64,000 nt of DNA from Psychrobacillus faecigallinarum (lineage in GTDB: Bacteria; Bacillota; Bacilli; Bacillales_A; Planococcaceae), in NCBI RefSeq assembly GCF_014836595.1, contig NZ_JACSQO010000001.1:372001-436000 (forward strand). The letters are read 5' to 3'. The position numbers were made by a program, and so were the translations under genes. Numbering within the stretch: position 1 is the stretch's first letter; each line of letters opens with the position of its first letter. The notes beneath the pieces are model-generated. The model was given only the letters and a program-made list of their open reading frames with translations, was not told the origin of the DNA and did not search any database. Shown one piece after another: positions 8,486 through 17,944 of the stretch.

Positions 8486-9555
8486 AAGATATTGTGAAAG
8501 CGTCAGTAGCAATTATTATTGTTTGTATAGGATTGTTTATAGCGAATGACTACTTAGGGAAAAGCTCCGGCAATGCTGGTAGTGATACAGTTACTATTTA
8601 CAACTGGGGTGAATATATAGATCCTGAGTTAATCGATCAATTCGAAGAAGAGTCTGGTTATCGTGTTGTCTATGAAACGTTCGATTCTAATGAAGCGATG
8701 ATGACGAAAATTGAACAAGGTGGAACTTCCTATGACATAGCTGTACCTTCTGAGTATGCTATCGAAAAAATGAAGGAAAATGACTTACTTCTTCCAATTG
8801 ATCAATCGAAAATCCCAAACATGGCAAATATAGATCCTTACTTTTTAGATTTATCCTTCGATCCTAAAAATGAATTTTCAGTTCCCTACTTTTGGGGAAC
8901 AGTAGGAATCGTTTATAATCCTTCCCTTTTAGATGGCCAGTCATTTGAAAGTTGGGATGATTTGTGGGATTCTTCACTACAAGGCAAGGTCCTTTTAGTA
9001 GATGGAGCGCGTGAGGTAATCGGAATGGGGTTAAATAGCCTTGGCCATTCCTTAAACTCAACTGATGAAACTGAGCTTCAAGAGGCTTTAGAGAAACTTC
9101 AAAAGCTATCGCCTAATGTAAAGGCTATTATTGGTGATGAAGTAACACAGCTTATGGTAAACGAGGAAGCAGCCGTTGCGCTTACTTGGTCGGGACAAGC
9201 TGCTGATATGATGTGGGAAAATGAAGAACTAGATTACTCTGTTCCTGAAGAAGGTTCTAATCTATGGTTTGACAACATGGTAATCCCTAAAACCTCGGCA
9301 AACATCGAAGGTGCTCATGCATTTATCAACTTCATGTTAGATCCAGAGGTCGCTGCACAAAATGCAGATTATGTGGGGTACTCTACACCTAATACTGCAG
9401 CAATGGAGCTAATGGACGAAGAAGTCATAACAGACGAACGCTTCTATCCTTCCGAAGAAGCTCGAGACAATTTAGAAGTATACAATAACCTAGGACTTGA
9501 AATGTTAGGTGTTTATAACGAGTTGTTCTTGAAATTTAAAATGGGTTCAAAGTAA
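8482..9555 (+). CDS. potD: Polyamine-binding protein PotD with N-terminal membrane anchor
   Basis: 357 residues. The mature part is a type 2 periplasmic-binding fold: TIYNWGEYIDP near 35-45, YDIAVPSEYA near 88-97 and ALTWSGQA near 230 are typical PotD ligand segments. It captures spermidine or putrescine outside the cell for PotBC. The N-terminus is a hydrophobic helix (IIIVCIGLFIA) without a canonical lipobox; the only Cys is inside the helix with Val before it. This suggests a signal anchor rather than a lipid anchor. The ATGA overlap with potC shows coupling. A strong terminator follows. Confidence 0.9.
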   Translation: MKDIVKASVAIIIVCIGLFIANDYLGKSSGNAGSDTVTIYNWGEYIDPELIDQFEEESGYRVVYETFDSNEAMMTKIEQGGTSYDIAVPSEYAIEKMKENDLLLPIDQSKIPNMANIDPYFLDLSFDPKNEFSVPYFWGTVGIVYNPSLLDGQSFESWDDLWDSSLQGKVLLVDGAREVIGMGLNSLGHSLNSTDETELQEALEKLQKLSPNVKAIIGDEVTQLMVNEEAAVALTWSGQAADMMWENEELDYSVPEEGSNLWFDNMVIPKTSANIEGAHAFINFMLDPEVAAQNADYVGYSTPNTAAMELMDEEVITDERFYPSEEARDNLEVYNNLGLEMLGVYNELFLKFKMGSK

Positions 9556-9612
9556 ATTAGCAAATTAACATTTACCCTTTAATTAACTTAAATATTATTA
9601 AAAAATTATAGA

Positions 9613-9651
9613 GAGGATGGTCGCGACTCACGTCACGGCCATCCTCCTTTT
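9613..9651 (+). terminator. Terminator of potABCD
   Basis: GAGGATGG (9613-9620) pairs with CCATCCTC (9639-9646), extended by CG pairs inside, followed by CTTTT. Confidence 0.85.
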
Positions 9652-9698
9652 GCCTTGCCAATGAAACCAGCAAAAAGTCTTTTTAGCTAAATCTACAC

Positions 9699-10345
9699 CA
9701 TCATTAGTACACCATATATGATTGTAGCGACAGTCGACGACTCCTGCGGGATTAGGGAGACAGATAAGACATCACAACCAACGCGCAAGCGACGGTGATG
9801 GCTTATTTATCGCTCTCCCCGCGGAAAGCGTTCGCCTAAAGCAGAAATCAGCCATCTATTGCCCAATATTTCCCTGTAAATTTATTAATGGGATAGATTA
9901 TATAACCATACATTTGTCATGATAGTTTCTCCATGCTACTTCATCATTAATAAACCATATATGATTGTAGCGATGGCGACGACTCCTGCGGAATTAGGGA
10001 GACAGATAAGCCCTCACAATCGACGCGCAAGCGACGGTGATGGCTTATCGCTCCCCCCCGCGGAAAGCGTTCGCCTAAAGCGGAAATTAGCCATCTATTG
10101 CCCAAAGATTTCCCTGTAAATTTATTAATGGGAGTGATTATATAACCATACAATATGTTCTTGAGGTAGTTTTCTCTACGCTACTTCATCGTTACTACAC
10201 TATTATGATTGTAGCGACAGGCGACGACTCCTGCGGGATTAGGGAGACAGATAAGATATCACAACCGACGCAGTAGCGACGGTGATGGCTTATCGCTCCC
10301 CCCGCGGAAAGCGTTCGCTTAAAGCGGAAATCAAGCGTCTATTGT
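9699..10345. repeat. Tandem array of 2.6 units of about 244 bp
   Basis: Units begin at 9699, 9942 and 10187 (243 and 245 bp); the third stops near 10345. Each unit starts CATCRTTA, then contains GATTGTAGCGA, GGCGACGACTCCTGCGG, TTAGGGAGACAGATAAG, GCGACGGTGATGGCTTAT and CCCGCGGAAAGCGTTCGC, and, in the first two, an AT-rich part with TTTATTAATGGGA. The GC-rich 120-bp core is the kind of imperfect palindrome scattered as single copies through many Bacillus-group genomes; the AT-rich linker is copied with it, so the array arose by local duplication. No protein-coding gene is seen here. Confidence 0.85.
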
Positions 10346-10416
10346 CAAGTTTTTCAAGAAGGTCGTAAGTGAAATTTTTTCGGGACACGAAGGTATGTAT
10401 TATAGAGAAAATATGA

Positions 10417-10437
10417 TATTATCGATAGATGATAATA
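10417..10437 (+). promoter_or_regulatory. Palindromic operator upstream of the MFS exporter
   Basis: Perfect inverted repeat TATTATC (10417-10423), 7-base spacer, GATAATA (10431-10437), ending 24 bases before the start codon. A TATTAT box lies just upstream at 10398-10403. The geometry fits a dimeric repressor blocking transcription of the exporter. Confidence 0.5.
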
Positions 10438-10461
10438 GTATGAAAGAAAGCAGGAGCCATT

Positions 10462-11649
10462 ATGACAGAAAAAAGAAATAAATTTGCATTATATATACTA
10501 ATGTTCAATATGTTTATCGTAATGTCAGGGATAGGAATTGTTATCCCAGTAATGCCTTCATATTTGGAGACTTTTGGCGTCGCTGGGCAAGCATTAGGAT
10601 TTATCATTGCTTCCTATGCTTTAGGACAATTTATATTTTCACCATTAGCTGGTGAACTATCCGATAAATACGGGAGAAAAAAATTAATCATTATTGGTTT
10701 GATCGTCTTCTCCTTATCACAATTATGGTTTGGTTTAGCCACAGACGAATGGATGCTCTATATTGCAAGGTTTATGGGGGGAGTTGGCGGAGCATTTTTA
10801 GTACCAGCTACTATGGCATTTGTCGCTGACTTAACAAGCCTTGAAGATCGCGGAAAAGGCATGGGCTACATTGGGGCTTCCATGTCATTAGGCTTTATGA
10901 TAGGACCGGCTATCGGAGGGTTTTTGGCAGGTGTAAGTTTATCCTTTCCATTTTACATGGCTGCAGTTGTATCTTTTCTTTCCGCAATAGTCTCCTTAGT
11001 TATCTTGCCTGACATTAAAAATGTAATTAGTGAACTAACACCTACTATTAAAAAACGTGAAAATATCCTTTCACAAATGAAAAGCTCTATATACACGCCT
11101 TACTTTATGATGTTATTTATCATTTTTGTTTTCTCATTTGGAATTGCTAACTTCCAATCAACCTTTTCATTGTATGTAGATCACAAATATGATTATAGTC
11201 CTCAACGAATCGCTGCTATTTTAACTGTGGGTGGATTTGTAGGGGTAGTTATCCAAACTGTTGTGATAGACCGACTCTTTAAACGCTTTGGCGAATTAAA
11301 TGTTATTCTTGTTAACTTAGTGGTTGCGGCTGTATCATTAGTACTTTTCTTTTTAGTAGACTCTTTCTGGCTTATTTTATTTTTAGCAACTGCCTTCTCA
11401 ATTGCTACAACATTGATTCGTCCAGCTGTAAATACAATTGTCTCTAAACTTGCTGGCAATGAACAAGGGTTTGCTGCTGGTATGAACAATGCGTATATGA
11501 GTTTAGGTAATATGATTGGTCCGGCTCTAGCAGGTATTTTATTTGATGTGAATATCAACATACCATTTGTAGTCGGTGCAGTAATCTTAATCTGTACTTG
11601 GGTTATCACTCTTGTCTGGGTTAAAAAGAAAAATCCAGTCATTTTATAA
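10462..11649 (+). CDS. MFS multidrug/drug exporter (DHA1, Bmr/NorA-like)
   Basis: 395 residues, 12 predicted transmembrane helices. Motif A GELSDKYGRKK near 61-71 and antiporter motif C in helix 5 (GASMSLGFMIGPAIGG near 140-155) place it in the 12-helix drug:H+ antiporter class related to Bmr, Blt and TetA. It would export hydrophobic cationic drugs or a natural metabolite using proton motive force. The ATG follows GCAGGAG. It is monocistronic, with an operator-like palindrome in front and a bidirectional terminator behind. Substrate unknown. Confidence 0.87.
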   Translation: MTEKRNKFALYILMFNMFIVMSGIGIVIPVMPSYLETFGVAGQALGFIIASYALGQFIFSPLAGELSDKYGRKKLIIIGLIVFSLSQLWFGLATDEWMLYIARFMGGVGGAFLVPATMAFVADLTSLEDRGKGMGYIGASMSLGFMIGPAIGGFLAGVSLSFPFYMAAVVSFLSAIVSLVILPDIKNVISELTPTIKKRENILSQMKSSIYTPYFMMLFIIFVFSFGIANFQSTFSLYVDHKYDYSPQRIAAILTVGGFVGVVIQTVVIDRLFKRFGELNVILVNLVVAAVSLVLFFLVDSFWLILFLATAFSIATTLIRPAVNTIVSKLAGNEQGFAAGMNNAYMSLGNMIGPALAGILFDVNINIPFVVGAVILICTWVITLVWVKKKNPVIL

Positions 11650-11674
11650 CATAAGCTATTTTAAAGCTCACAAT

Positions 11675-11713
11675 AAAAGCGCAATGGAGGTACATCTCTT
11701 CCATTGCGCTTTT
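11675..11713. terminator. Bidirectional terminator between the MFS gene and the VWA operon
   Basis: AAAAGCGCAATGGA (11675-11688) pairs with TTCCATTGCGCTTTT (11699-11713); A-rich and T-rich flanks serve both convergent transcripts. Confidence 0.9.
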
Positions 11714-11715
11714 AT

Positions 11716-14313
11716 CTATCTTTTTTTCTTTTCTCTCACAAGCTTTTCCATATTACTGGTCGTTTTTGTAGCGGGAGAAGTTGCTTCTTTTTTATTTTTT
11801 CTAAAAGGTGCTATAAGCTGTTTAAATCCAAATCTCCTAATTGTTATGTCTATAAAAAATAGGATGATTGCCGCCAAGATTAAAAACTGTCTTATAGGTT
11901 GCTTTTCCGAGCTAGTCATACCGATATCTCGAAATACCTCTGCTGGTTCACTTAAAAGTTCTCCATCAGTTCTACTAGTGATTAACTGAAGGTTTTGTAC
12001 ATTTGGCTGTTGAACCTTATATTCTTCACTGTAGGGAATGGATATCCCTGCTTGATAGATAGCATCCTTCTCATTAGAAACTCGGAAAAATACTAGTCCC
12101 GGCTCGCTCTCAACCGTAACTCTGGATTTTCCAGGTGCCAATGGCTCGGAGGTTACAGCTAACTCTTCCCCTTTTTCATTAACTGCTGCCACCTCGATAA
12201 AGGATGAGCTTCCCGAAGGATCTGTCACCGTATAACTTCCATCGGTAGATTTTTGAATGGTAAAAGGTACTTCACTATAAGATGGAAGCATTCTAGAAAT
12301 AGCTGTGTTCCAAAAATCACCCCAATTATTCCAACGTGCAAAATCTCCGCTCCAAGCACCCGTAGAATCAGAAGTGAAGGCAAGAGTTCTTCCTAAGCCA
12401 TACATCCATTCAGCCAAAACTGGGTCTTCCTTCTCGCTCTGAGCTATTACATTTGCAGTTTGCTTGGCAGTAGTTGCTATATATGCATTCATCTGTGGAA
12501 CACCATCAACGAACAGACTAGACCATGCAGGGTCTCCATAAATGGTAGGATAAAATGGGTTATCCTCTATATAAGTTCTAGAGATGATAGCTGTTTCAGT
12601 AGACATAATGGCAGGAATTGTAGATTCATCCTGTACTTCATAAAAAGTTCCCCCTCCCATTTCTGCAAGGCTTTCTAGCAAAGCACGGTCTGCATCCTGT
12701 CCAACGGCTACTGTTGAAACAGTAATATTATTCTCTTTTCCCTCTTCGATTAAAGTTTGATAGTCATTAGAGGAACTAGATTGACCATCTGTCAGTAAAA
12801 TAATATGTTTTCGTTGTAGTTTTAATGGCTGTAACTGCTCATATGCTAGGGCAAGACTTGTATATATCTCAGTTCCTCCACCAGCACCTACAGACAAGAT
12901 TTTTTCAACAGCTGCTTCTCTATCTTTAAGAGGCTCTGTCTCAATAATTTGCCATGGACGATCATCGAACGCTATGAAGCCTAAATGATCATCATCTCTA
13001 AGCATTTCTACCGAACGAGCAGCTGCCTCTTTCGCATATTCCATTTTCGAACCAGACATGCTTCCTGATCTATCCATTACAATAATAAGCCCTAGTGAAG
13101 GTAATTGTTGCTTCCCTTTAACTTCCATCTCAACAGGTAATAACTTTTCGATTGGAGTTTTAAAATAACCACCTAATCCAAAGCTATTCTGCCCACCCAC
13201 CATCATAAAGCCGGTACCAAAATTTTTAACTGCCTGCTCAATCACATTCATTTTTTGCTCGCCAACTATGTGTCCTGGCACGTTGTCAAAAATAATTGCA
13301 TCATACGCAAGATAATTAGATAAATCATATGGAAGAGAGTTTGCGGTGATAACATCAGTTGTAATGGCTTCTTTGTCAATAACTAAAGGAATATTAGTAG
13401 AAGTATCCTCATTTGTAACAACCAGTAGCCTTGGAGAACTCTCTACATTAGTTACACTCGTAAGCTTATTATTTTCAATCAAGGCATCCCCCTGAACAAT
13501 TACCTGTACTTCATATTTTAACAGACCCTCACCCTTGGAGGTGTTGCGGAAAGTATAACTATTAGATCCTTGCTCCAAGGCGACTTGCTCTCTACTTAGT
13601 AGTTGATCATTTTGATAAAGTAATAATTCGCCATTTGTAGCCTTAGTCGCTTGGAGTTCTACATTAAGCTGCTGTTGCTCTCCTTCGAAGGCTACAGGAG
13701 GTGTTTCAAAGGATGTAACAGCAACGTCCTCCGATGATACTCTCTCAAGCTGTACTACATCTACGGTTACATTACTGCCAGCTATTTTCATAAGCTCGTC
13801 TGCTATAGTTCCGCTAGTCTCAATTCCGTCTGTAAATAGAACAATTCTTGTTGCTTTGTTTGGTTCTATTATTCCGGTTGATAACTGTAACGCTCTAGCG
13901 ATATCGGTGTTACCTGGTGATTTCATAGGACTAAAAACAGGAAGTTTTATTTCCTCATCAGTCAGGGGTATCTCCGTTTGAAAATCCTCTGCAAATGTAT
14001 ATACGCCTACTAAATGTCTATCTTTTCGAGAATCTAAGCTTGCTTCAATCCATTCACTTACCTGCTGATCAGTTCCTTGTACTGAAGCGGAACGGTCAAT
14101 CAGAAAAACAATCTGTTCCTCTTTAATGGGCAGCAATAAATATGGATTTGTAAGACCCAGCACTAAGCAAACTATAGCAAGCACTCGTATAAAGAAGACA
14201 GTCCTTCCCTCTTTCCTCAATATATTTCTGTCCTTTTTCCATGTCCAAACAAAATAAATGAGAATAGGTACTAATAATAGTAAAAGCAGTGGTTGATCAA
14301 CTCGTAAATCCAC
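11716..14313 (-). CDS. Membrane protein with two VWA domains and a glutamine-amidotransferase-like domain
   Basis: 865 residues, last gene of the eight-gene operon. Two N-terminal helices (LLLLLLVPILIYFVW and a second near 40-60) are followed by a VWA domain with MIDAS DRSAS near 75, a GATase1-like segment (FMMVGGQNSFGLGG) and a second VWA domain with DRSGS, GGGTE and LLTDGQ, then a C-terminal helix near 825 (QFLILAAIILFFID) and a basic tail. Metal-binding VWA domains mediate protein contacts, likely outside the membrane. The frame stays open to 14364, but GTG at 14313 (VDLRVDQP) lies 12 bases after GGAGG and overlaps the upstream gene by only 17 bases. Function is unknown. Confidence 0.85.
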   Translation of the reverse strand: MDLRVDQPLLLLLLVPILIYFVWTWKKDRNILRKEGRTVFFIRVLAIVCLVLGLTNPYLLLPIKEEQIVFLIDRSASVQGTDQQVSEWIEASLDSRKDRHLVGVYTFAEDFQTEIPLTDEEIKLPVFSPMKSPGNTDIARALQLSTGIIEPNKATRIVLFTDGIETSGTIADELMKIAGSNVTVDVVQLERVSSEDVAVTSFETPPVAFEGEQQQLNVELQATKATNGELLLYQNDQLLSREQVALEQGSNSYTFRNTSKGEGLLKYEVQVIVQGDALIENNKLTSVTNVESSPRLLVVTNEDTSTNIPLVIDKEAITTDVITANSLPYDLSNYLAYDAIIFDNVPGHIVGEQKMNVIEQAVKNFGTGFMMVGGQNSFGLGGYFKTPIEKLLPVEMEVKGKQQLPSLGLIIVMDRSGSMSGSKMEYAKEAAARSVEMLRDDDHLGFIAFDDRPWQIIETEPLKDREAAVEKILSVGAGGGTEIYTSLALAYEQLQPLKLQRKHIILLTDGQSSSSNDYQTLIEEGKENNITVSTVAVGQDADRALLESLAEMGGGTFYEVQDESTIPAIMSTETAIISRTYIEDNPFYPTIYGDPAWSSLFVDGVPQMNAYIATTAKQTANVIAQSEKEDPVLAEWMYGLGRTLAFTSDSTGAWSGDFARWNNWGDFWNTAISRMLPSYSEVPFTIQKSTDGSYTVTDPSGSSSFIEVAAVNEKGEELAVTSEPLAPGKSRVTVESEPGLVFFRVSNEKDAIYQAGISIPYSEEYKVQQPNVQNLQLITSRTDGELLSEPAEVFRDIGMTSSEKQPIRQFLILAAIILFFIDITIRRFGFKQLIAPFRKNKKEATSPATKTTSNMEKLVREKKKR

Positions 14314-16057
14314 GGCGTCTTTGCACCTCCCACTCGATAACAAACAACAATAATAATAAAACAATTAAAAATGGAACAATGGAATACTTTTCATAGTTCT
14401 CATCCTGCTGTTCTACTCCCAGTCCTCCAATAGAATATGAGGAACCTTTTATAATTTCTTTTTCTTTTTGAGATATTGCTACTGAAAAATATTTTTCTTT
14501 CTCACCAGAACGTATAACATATAAACCTGGTTTTCTAGGAGCAACAAATGCTCCTCCATTCTCAATAGAATATTCATAAGAATCGTCTAGCGTATAAATT
14601 TCCCACTCATTAGTAGCGCTACCTAAGGATTGTGGTTTTCTCTCATTCGGAGTGAAAGATCCTAAATAAGTATTACTATTAGATAGCTGCTCTTTCACAC
14701 TCCACATAAACAATGGGAAAGAAGGACTTAACGGCCAATCTGTCATTTGTATATCAGAAAGTACAATAATATCTCCCCTTGGAGAGATCTGTATAAAGGG
14801 CTGCTCAGCAACTGTTGCTATCGTTTTATAGCCCTCCACACCCGGATATACGCTACTTACATAGATATCCGAAAGGTCAGCAAAGGAAAACAAAGGGTGA
14901 TCATCCGTTTGAACAGTTCCATTAACCTCTACAGGATTTTCATCATTCCTTCCGATAAATAAGGCAGGTCTTTCTAATTGATCTACTAAGCTAAATTGAT
15001 TAGTAACTAGAATTCCCTCCTCCTTCACTAGGCTTACCTGTTCCGCTGGTATACTACTCATGTCAACACCAAGTGATTGAAAGGCAGTGCGTACCAAAGT
15101 GTGAAGAGAGCTATCTATGAAAATCTTAGAGAGTTGATCCTGCAAGAACACGGTCATCTCGTTATCCATGAGATAATCGTCTTCCACATCTATAGTTGCC
15201 TTCAGAAAAATTGCCTCCTGTAACTCATCAAAGGAAAGGGTGACTGTTTCACCCGCAGGCAATCTAACGGATTCTTTAACCAATTCCCCTTCTCCATTTG
15301 ACAAGGTTAAGGACACTGTTTGCTCTTCTCTATTTTGACTAGCTAATTGGATCAAGGCTGAAGTTCCATTTTTCATCTTGGTTGCCCCAAGGCGTTTGAT
15401 AGATATGTTGGATACTTCCTTAGTTTGACCGATTACATTCCAGCTTACATTTTCATATTGTAACGGCAAGGTCTGACGATCTATCTGATCTGTAAACACA
15501 TATACCGAAGTAGCTTTATTTTGAAAAAAGGATTGAGCAAAATCCAAAGTTTTTGAAAGATTCTCATCCTCATAAGTCACTTCTAACTTATTTATTACTC
15601 TTTTAATTTCATTGATATTCGTTTCCTGCCTTAAAGCTGCGACAGGTTCATTTCCCGTAGTAATAAGTGTCAATGGCTTTCCAGATAACTGTTCAACCAG
15701 ATCGAGCATTTCCTGCTTATGTTTGTTAAATAAGATAGCGTCATCCACGTTAACCTCCATCGTGGCAGAAGTATCCACAATAAAGACAATTTGCTCACCA
15801 GCAAGTGCTTCTTTTTTCAAAAAAGGTTGAATAAGTGCAATTACGAGCAAAATCATTGCTAACATTTGCAAATAAAATAACGCATTACGTTGAAGATGCT
15901 GTAAATAAGGAGAGGCCTTTGTCTCTTTCATCACTTCATCCCAAAAAAGAGTTGAGGAGACAGATTGCTTTTTATATTTCTTTCGAAAAAAGTAATATAA
16001 TAGAACGGCAATCGGAAATATTACTGTCCATAAATATGGTAATTGACTAAAACCCAT
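14297..16057 (-). CDS. BatA-like membrane protein with VWA domain
   Basis: 586 residues. The N-terminus is the BatA/DUF4381-style region: helix, basic loop with SSTLFWDEV, and second helix (LQMLAMILLVIALI) near 60-75. A VWA domain follows with IVFIVDTSATM, a MIDAS variant DxSxT, near 88-98. A C-terminal helix (VPFLIVLLLLLFVIEW) precedes a basic end. Homologues sit beside MoxR and DUF58 genes in Bat-type (aerotolerance) operons and are thought to work with the AAA ATPase on a membrane complex. It begins 11 bases after the DUF58 stop region and overlaps the downstream double-VWA gene. Confidence 0.85.
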   Translation of the reverse strand: MGFSQLPYLWTVIFPIAVLLYYFFRKKYKKQSVSSTLFWDEVMKETKASPYLQHLQRNALFYLQMLAMILLVIALIQPFLKKEALAGEQIVFIVDTSATMEVNVDDAILFNKHKQEMLDLVEQLSGKPLTLITTGNEPVAALRQETNINEIKRVINKLEVTYEDENLSKTLDFAQSFFQNKATSVYVFTDQIDRQTLPLQYENVSWNVIGQTKEVSNISIKRLGATKMKNGTSALIQLASQNREEQTVSLTLSNGEGELVKESVRLPAGETVTLSFDELQEAIFLKATIDVEDDYLMDNEMTVFLQDQLSKIFIDSSLHTLVRTAFQSLGVDMSSIPAEQVSLVKEEGILVTNQFSLVDQLERPALFIGRNDENPVEVNGTVQTDDHPLFSFADLSDIYVSSVYPGVEGYKTIATVAEQPFIQISPRGDIIVLSDIQMTDWPLSPSFPLFMWSVKEQLSNSNTYLGSFTPNERKPQSLGSATNEWEIYTLDDSYEYSIENGGAFVAPRKPGLYVIRSGEKEKYFSVAISQKEKEIIKGSSYSIGGLGVEQQDENYEKYSIVPFLIVLLLLLFVIEWEVQRRRGFTS

Positions 16058-16068
16058 ATATATTCACC

Positions 16069-16944
16069 TCATTGCACCCAATTTGCTCGTAGTAATTGAT
16101 GAAATATTACATGAGAGATACCTTCATCTGCATTTACCTGTAGAAGTCTCACTCCGAATTTACTACAAATATTCTCTAAACCACGCTGATGTAACTGATG
16201 TTCTTGTTCGTATGTCTCTATTACTCTAGATGACATAGAAATATTTAATCGCTGAGAAGTTTCTACATCCTCTAGTTGAATATCTCCAGAATAAGACGGA
16301 ACAAGTTCCTCATTTGTGACAACTTGTAAAATTCGTATATCTCCAGCAAAACGAGGTAGCTTTTGTATAAGAGATTTTAATGTTTCCAAGTCTTCTAGGC
16401 AATCTGTAATAAGGAATAATACCGTACTGTCTTTAGGTAGAAATGAGACGGCGTTTTTTGCAAAGGAGTCTGCCATGGTAGGCTCTTTTAAATCAGTTAT
16501 TACTTGGGTAAATGCTTTCCGGTAGGTTGCTCCTTTTCTTCTAAAAGGTAAATTTTTATCATTAGTAACGGCAGCAAATGATAATCTGTCATCTCTTTGG
16601 AGTACAAGAATTCCTAAAGAAGCTGCTAACTGTCTTGCAAAATTCCACTTTAGAGGATCACCCATCGACTTAGATGAGTCTAATAAAATATGTACTCTCA
16701 TTTCCTGCTCATCTAAAAAACGCTTAATAAAGTATTTATCTGTCCGAGCATACACATTCCAATCGATTTGGCGAACGTCATCTCCTGGTGTATATTCTCG
16801 GAAATCAGAGAAATCTAGAGAAGCACCAAATCTTTGCGAGCGATGAGACCCTTTATGTTGCCCGCGTAGTTTAGACTTGGTTGCTAAAGACAAGCGACTT
16901 AGCTTTCCGCTCCAATCCTTTGGGATTAAATATTCTTTACTCAT
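16069..16944 (-). CDS. DUF58 protein, MoxR partner
   Basis: 291 residues. The conserved DUF58 core is REYTPGDDVRQIDWNVYART near 49-68, followed by a VWA-like fold with MIDAS residues DSSKS near 92-96. There are no transmembrane helices, unlike the DUF58 protein of the second operon at 53398. DUF58 proteins are regularly encoded directly after MoxR and are regarded as its adaptor or substrate. The ATG overlaps the MoxR stop (ATGA at 16941-16944), showing coupling. Role is known only by family. Confidence 0.88.
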   Translation of the reverse strand: MSKEYLIPKDWSGKLSRLSLATKSKLRGQHKGSHRSQRFGASLDFSDFREYTPGDDVRQIDWNVYARTDKYFIKRFLDEQEMRVHILLDSSKSMGDPLKWNFARQLAASLGILVLQRDDRLSFAAVTNDKNLPFRRKGATYRKAFTQVITDLKEPTMADSFAKNAVSFLPKDSTVLFLITDCLEDLETLKSLIQKLPRFAGDIRILQVVTNEELVPSYSGDIQLEDVETSQRLNISMSSRVIETYEQEHQLHQRGLENICSKFGVRLLQVNADEGISHVIFHQLLRANWVQ

Positions 16945-17933
16945 ACATTTTGTCCTTGCTTAACTGTTTGTAGAATAATTTCTATTAAGTCATCCGCGCT
17001 TTTACCTTCCGCTTCTCCCTCATAATTAAGCAGCAAACGATGCCTTAAAACTGGTTTTACCACTGTTTTAATATCTGCTATAGAAACATGATAGCGACCT
17101 GCTACTAGGGCACGTGCTTTCGCCAATTTTATAAGGCTCTGTAAACCACGAGGTCCACTTCCATATTGAACATATTGCTGTACCTCTGAAACTACAGAAG
17201 ATTCTGGGTGAGTGGCAGCGATAATATCTACCGCGTACTCCAACATATCATCAGCTATCAATACTTCCTTCACCATTTGCTGTGCGGTCACAATATCTTG
17301 TGCATTCATTATTTTACTCAACTCAATAATTTGGCTTCCAGTAGTTCGCTTAGAAATTTCCATTAACTCTTCCTTAGTTGGGTAAGAAACAATTATTTTA
17401 CATAAAAATCTGTCCATTTGTGCTTCTGGTAAGGGATAAGTCCCTTCCATTTCTATTGGATTCTGAGTAGCTAACACAAAAAATGGTCTATCCATCTGCT
17501 TAGTTTCTCCAAGCACAGTTACTGTTTTCTCTCCCATTGCCTCTAAGAGAGCACTTTGAGTCTTAGGAGTAGCCCGGTTAATTTCATCAGCTAACACCAT
17601 CTGACTAAATATTGGCCCCTTTTGAAAATTAAATTGCTGTTTTCCATTCTCTAATCGTTCAATCATGCTCGTACCTGTAATATCAGATGGCATTAGATCT
17701 GGCGTAAATTGAATACGTGAGAAAGAAAGGTCAAGCACTTCAGAAATGGTACGAATGAGCATAGTTTTACCTAGTCCAGGCAATCCCTCTAAAAGAGCAT
17801 GACCATCTGCTAAAACACAATAAATTGAAAACTCTACTGCCTCTTTTTGGCCAACTATAAATTGACCAATCTCATGGCGCACTTCCTCTAATCGTTTACT
17901 CATATTCATATAGTCTTCAGTTGTTAACTCCAT
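16941..17933 (-). CDS. MoxR-family AAA+ ATPase
   Basis: 330 residues from the preferred start. Walker A GLPGLGKT near 50-57, Walker B MVLADEINRA near 110, sensor 1 ATQNP, and the C-terminal lid with GPRGLQSLIK are intact. MoxR ATPases act as chaperones that remodel or insert cofactors into partner complexes, working with VWA-domain proteins. The open frame begins at 17945, but the ATG at 17933 follows GGAGG by 5 bases whereas the first ATG has no ribosome site. It follows the Gln-Gly-tract protein and overlaps the DUF58 gene. Confidence 0.93.
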   Translation of the reverse strand: MELTTEDYMNMSKRLEEVRHEIGQFIVGQKEAVEFSIYCVLADGHALLEGLPGLGKTMLIRTISEVLDLSFSRIQFTPDLMPSDITGTSMIERLENGKQQFNFQKGPIFSQMVLADEINRATPKTQSALLEAMGEKTVTVLGETKQMDRPFFVLATQNPIEMEGTYPLPEAQMDRFLCKIIVSYPTKEELMEISKRTTGSQIIELSKIMNAQDIVTAQQMVKEVLIADDMLEYAVDIIAATHPESSVVSEVQQYVQYGSGPRGLQSLIKLAKARALVAGRYHVSIADIKTVVKPVLRHRLLLNYEGEAEGKSADDLIEIILQTVKQGQNV

Positions 17934-17944
17934 AGTTTCCTCCA

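Noticed and set aside
9919..10153. Short frames on both strands inside the tandem array
   Set aside because: They differ between the three units and are broken in the others, so the array is non-coding.
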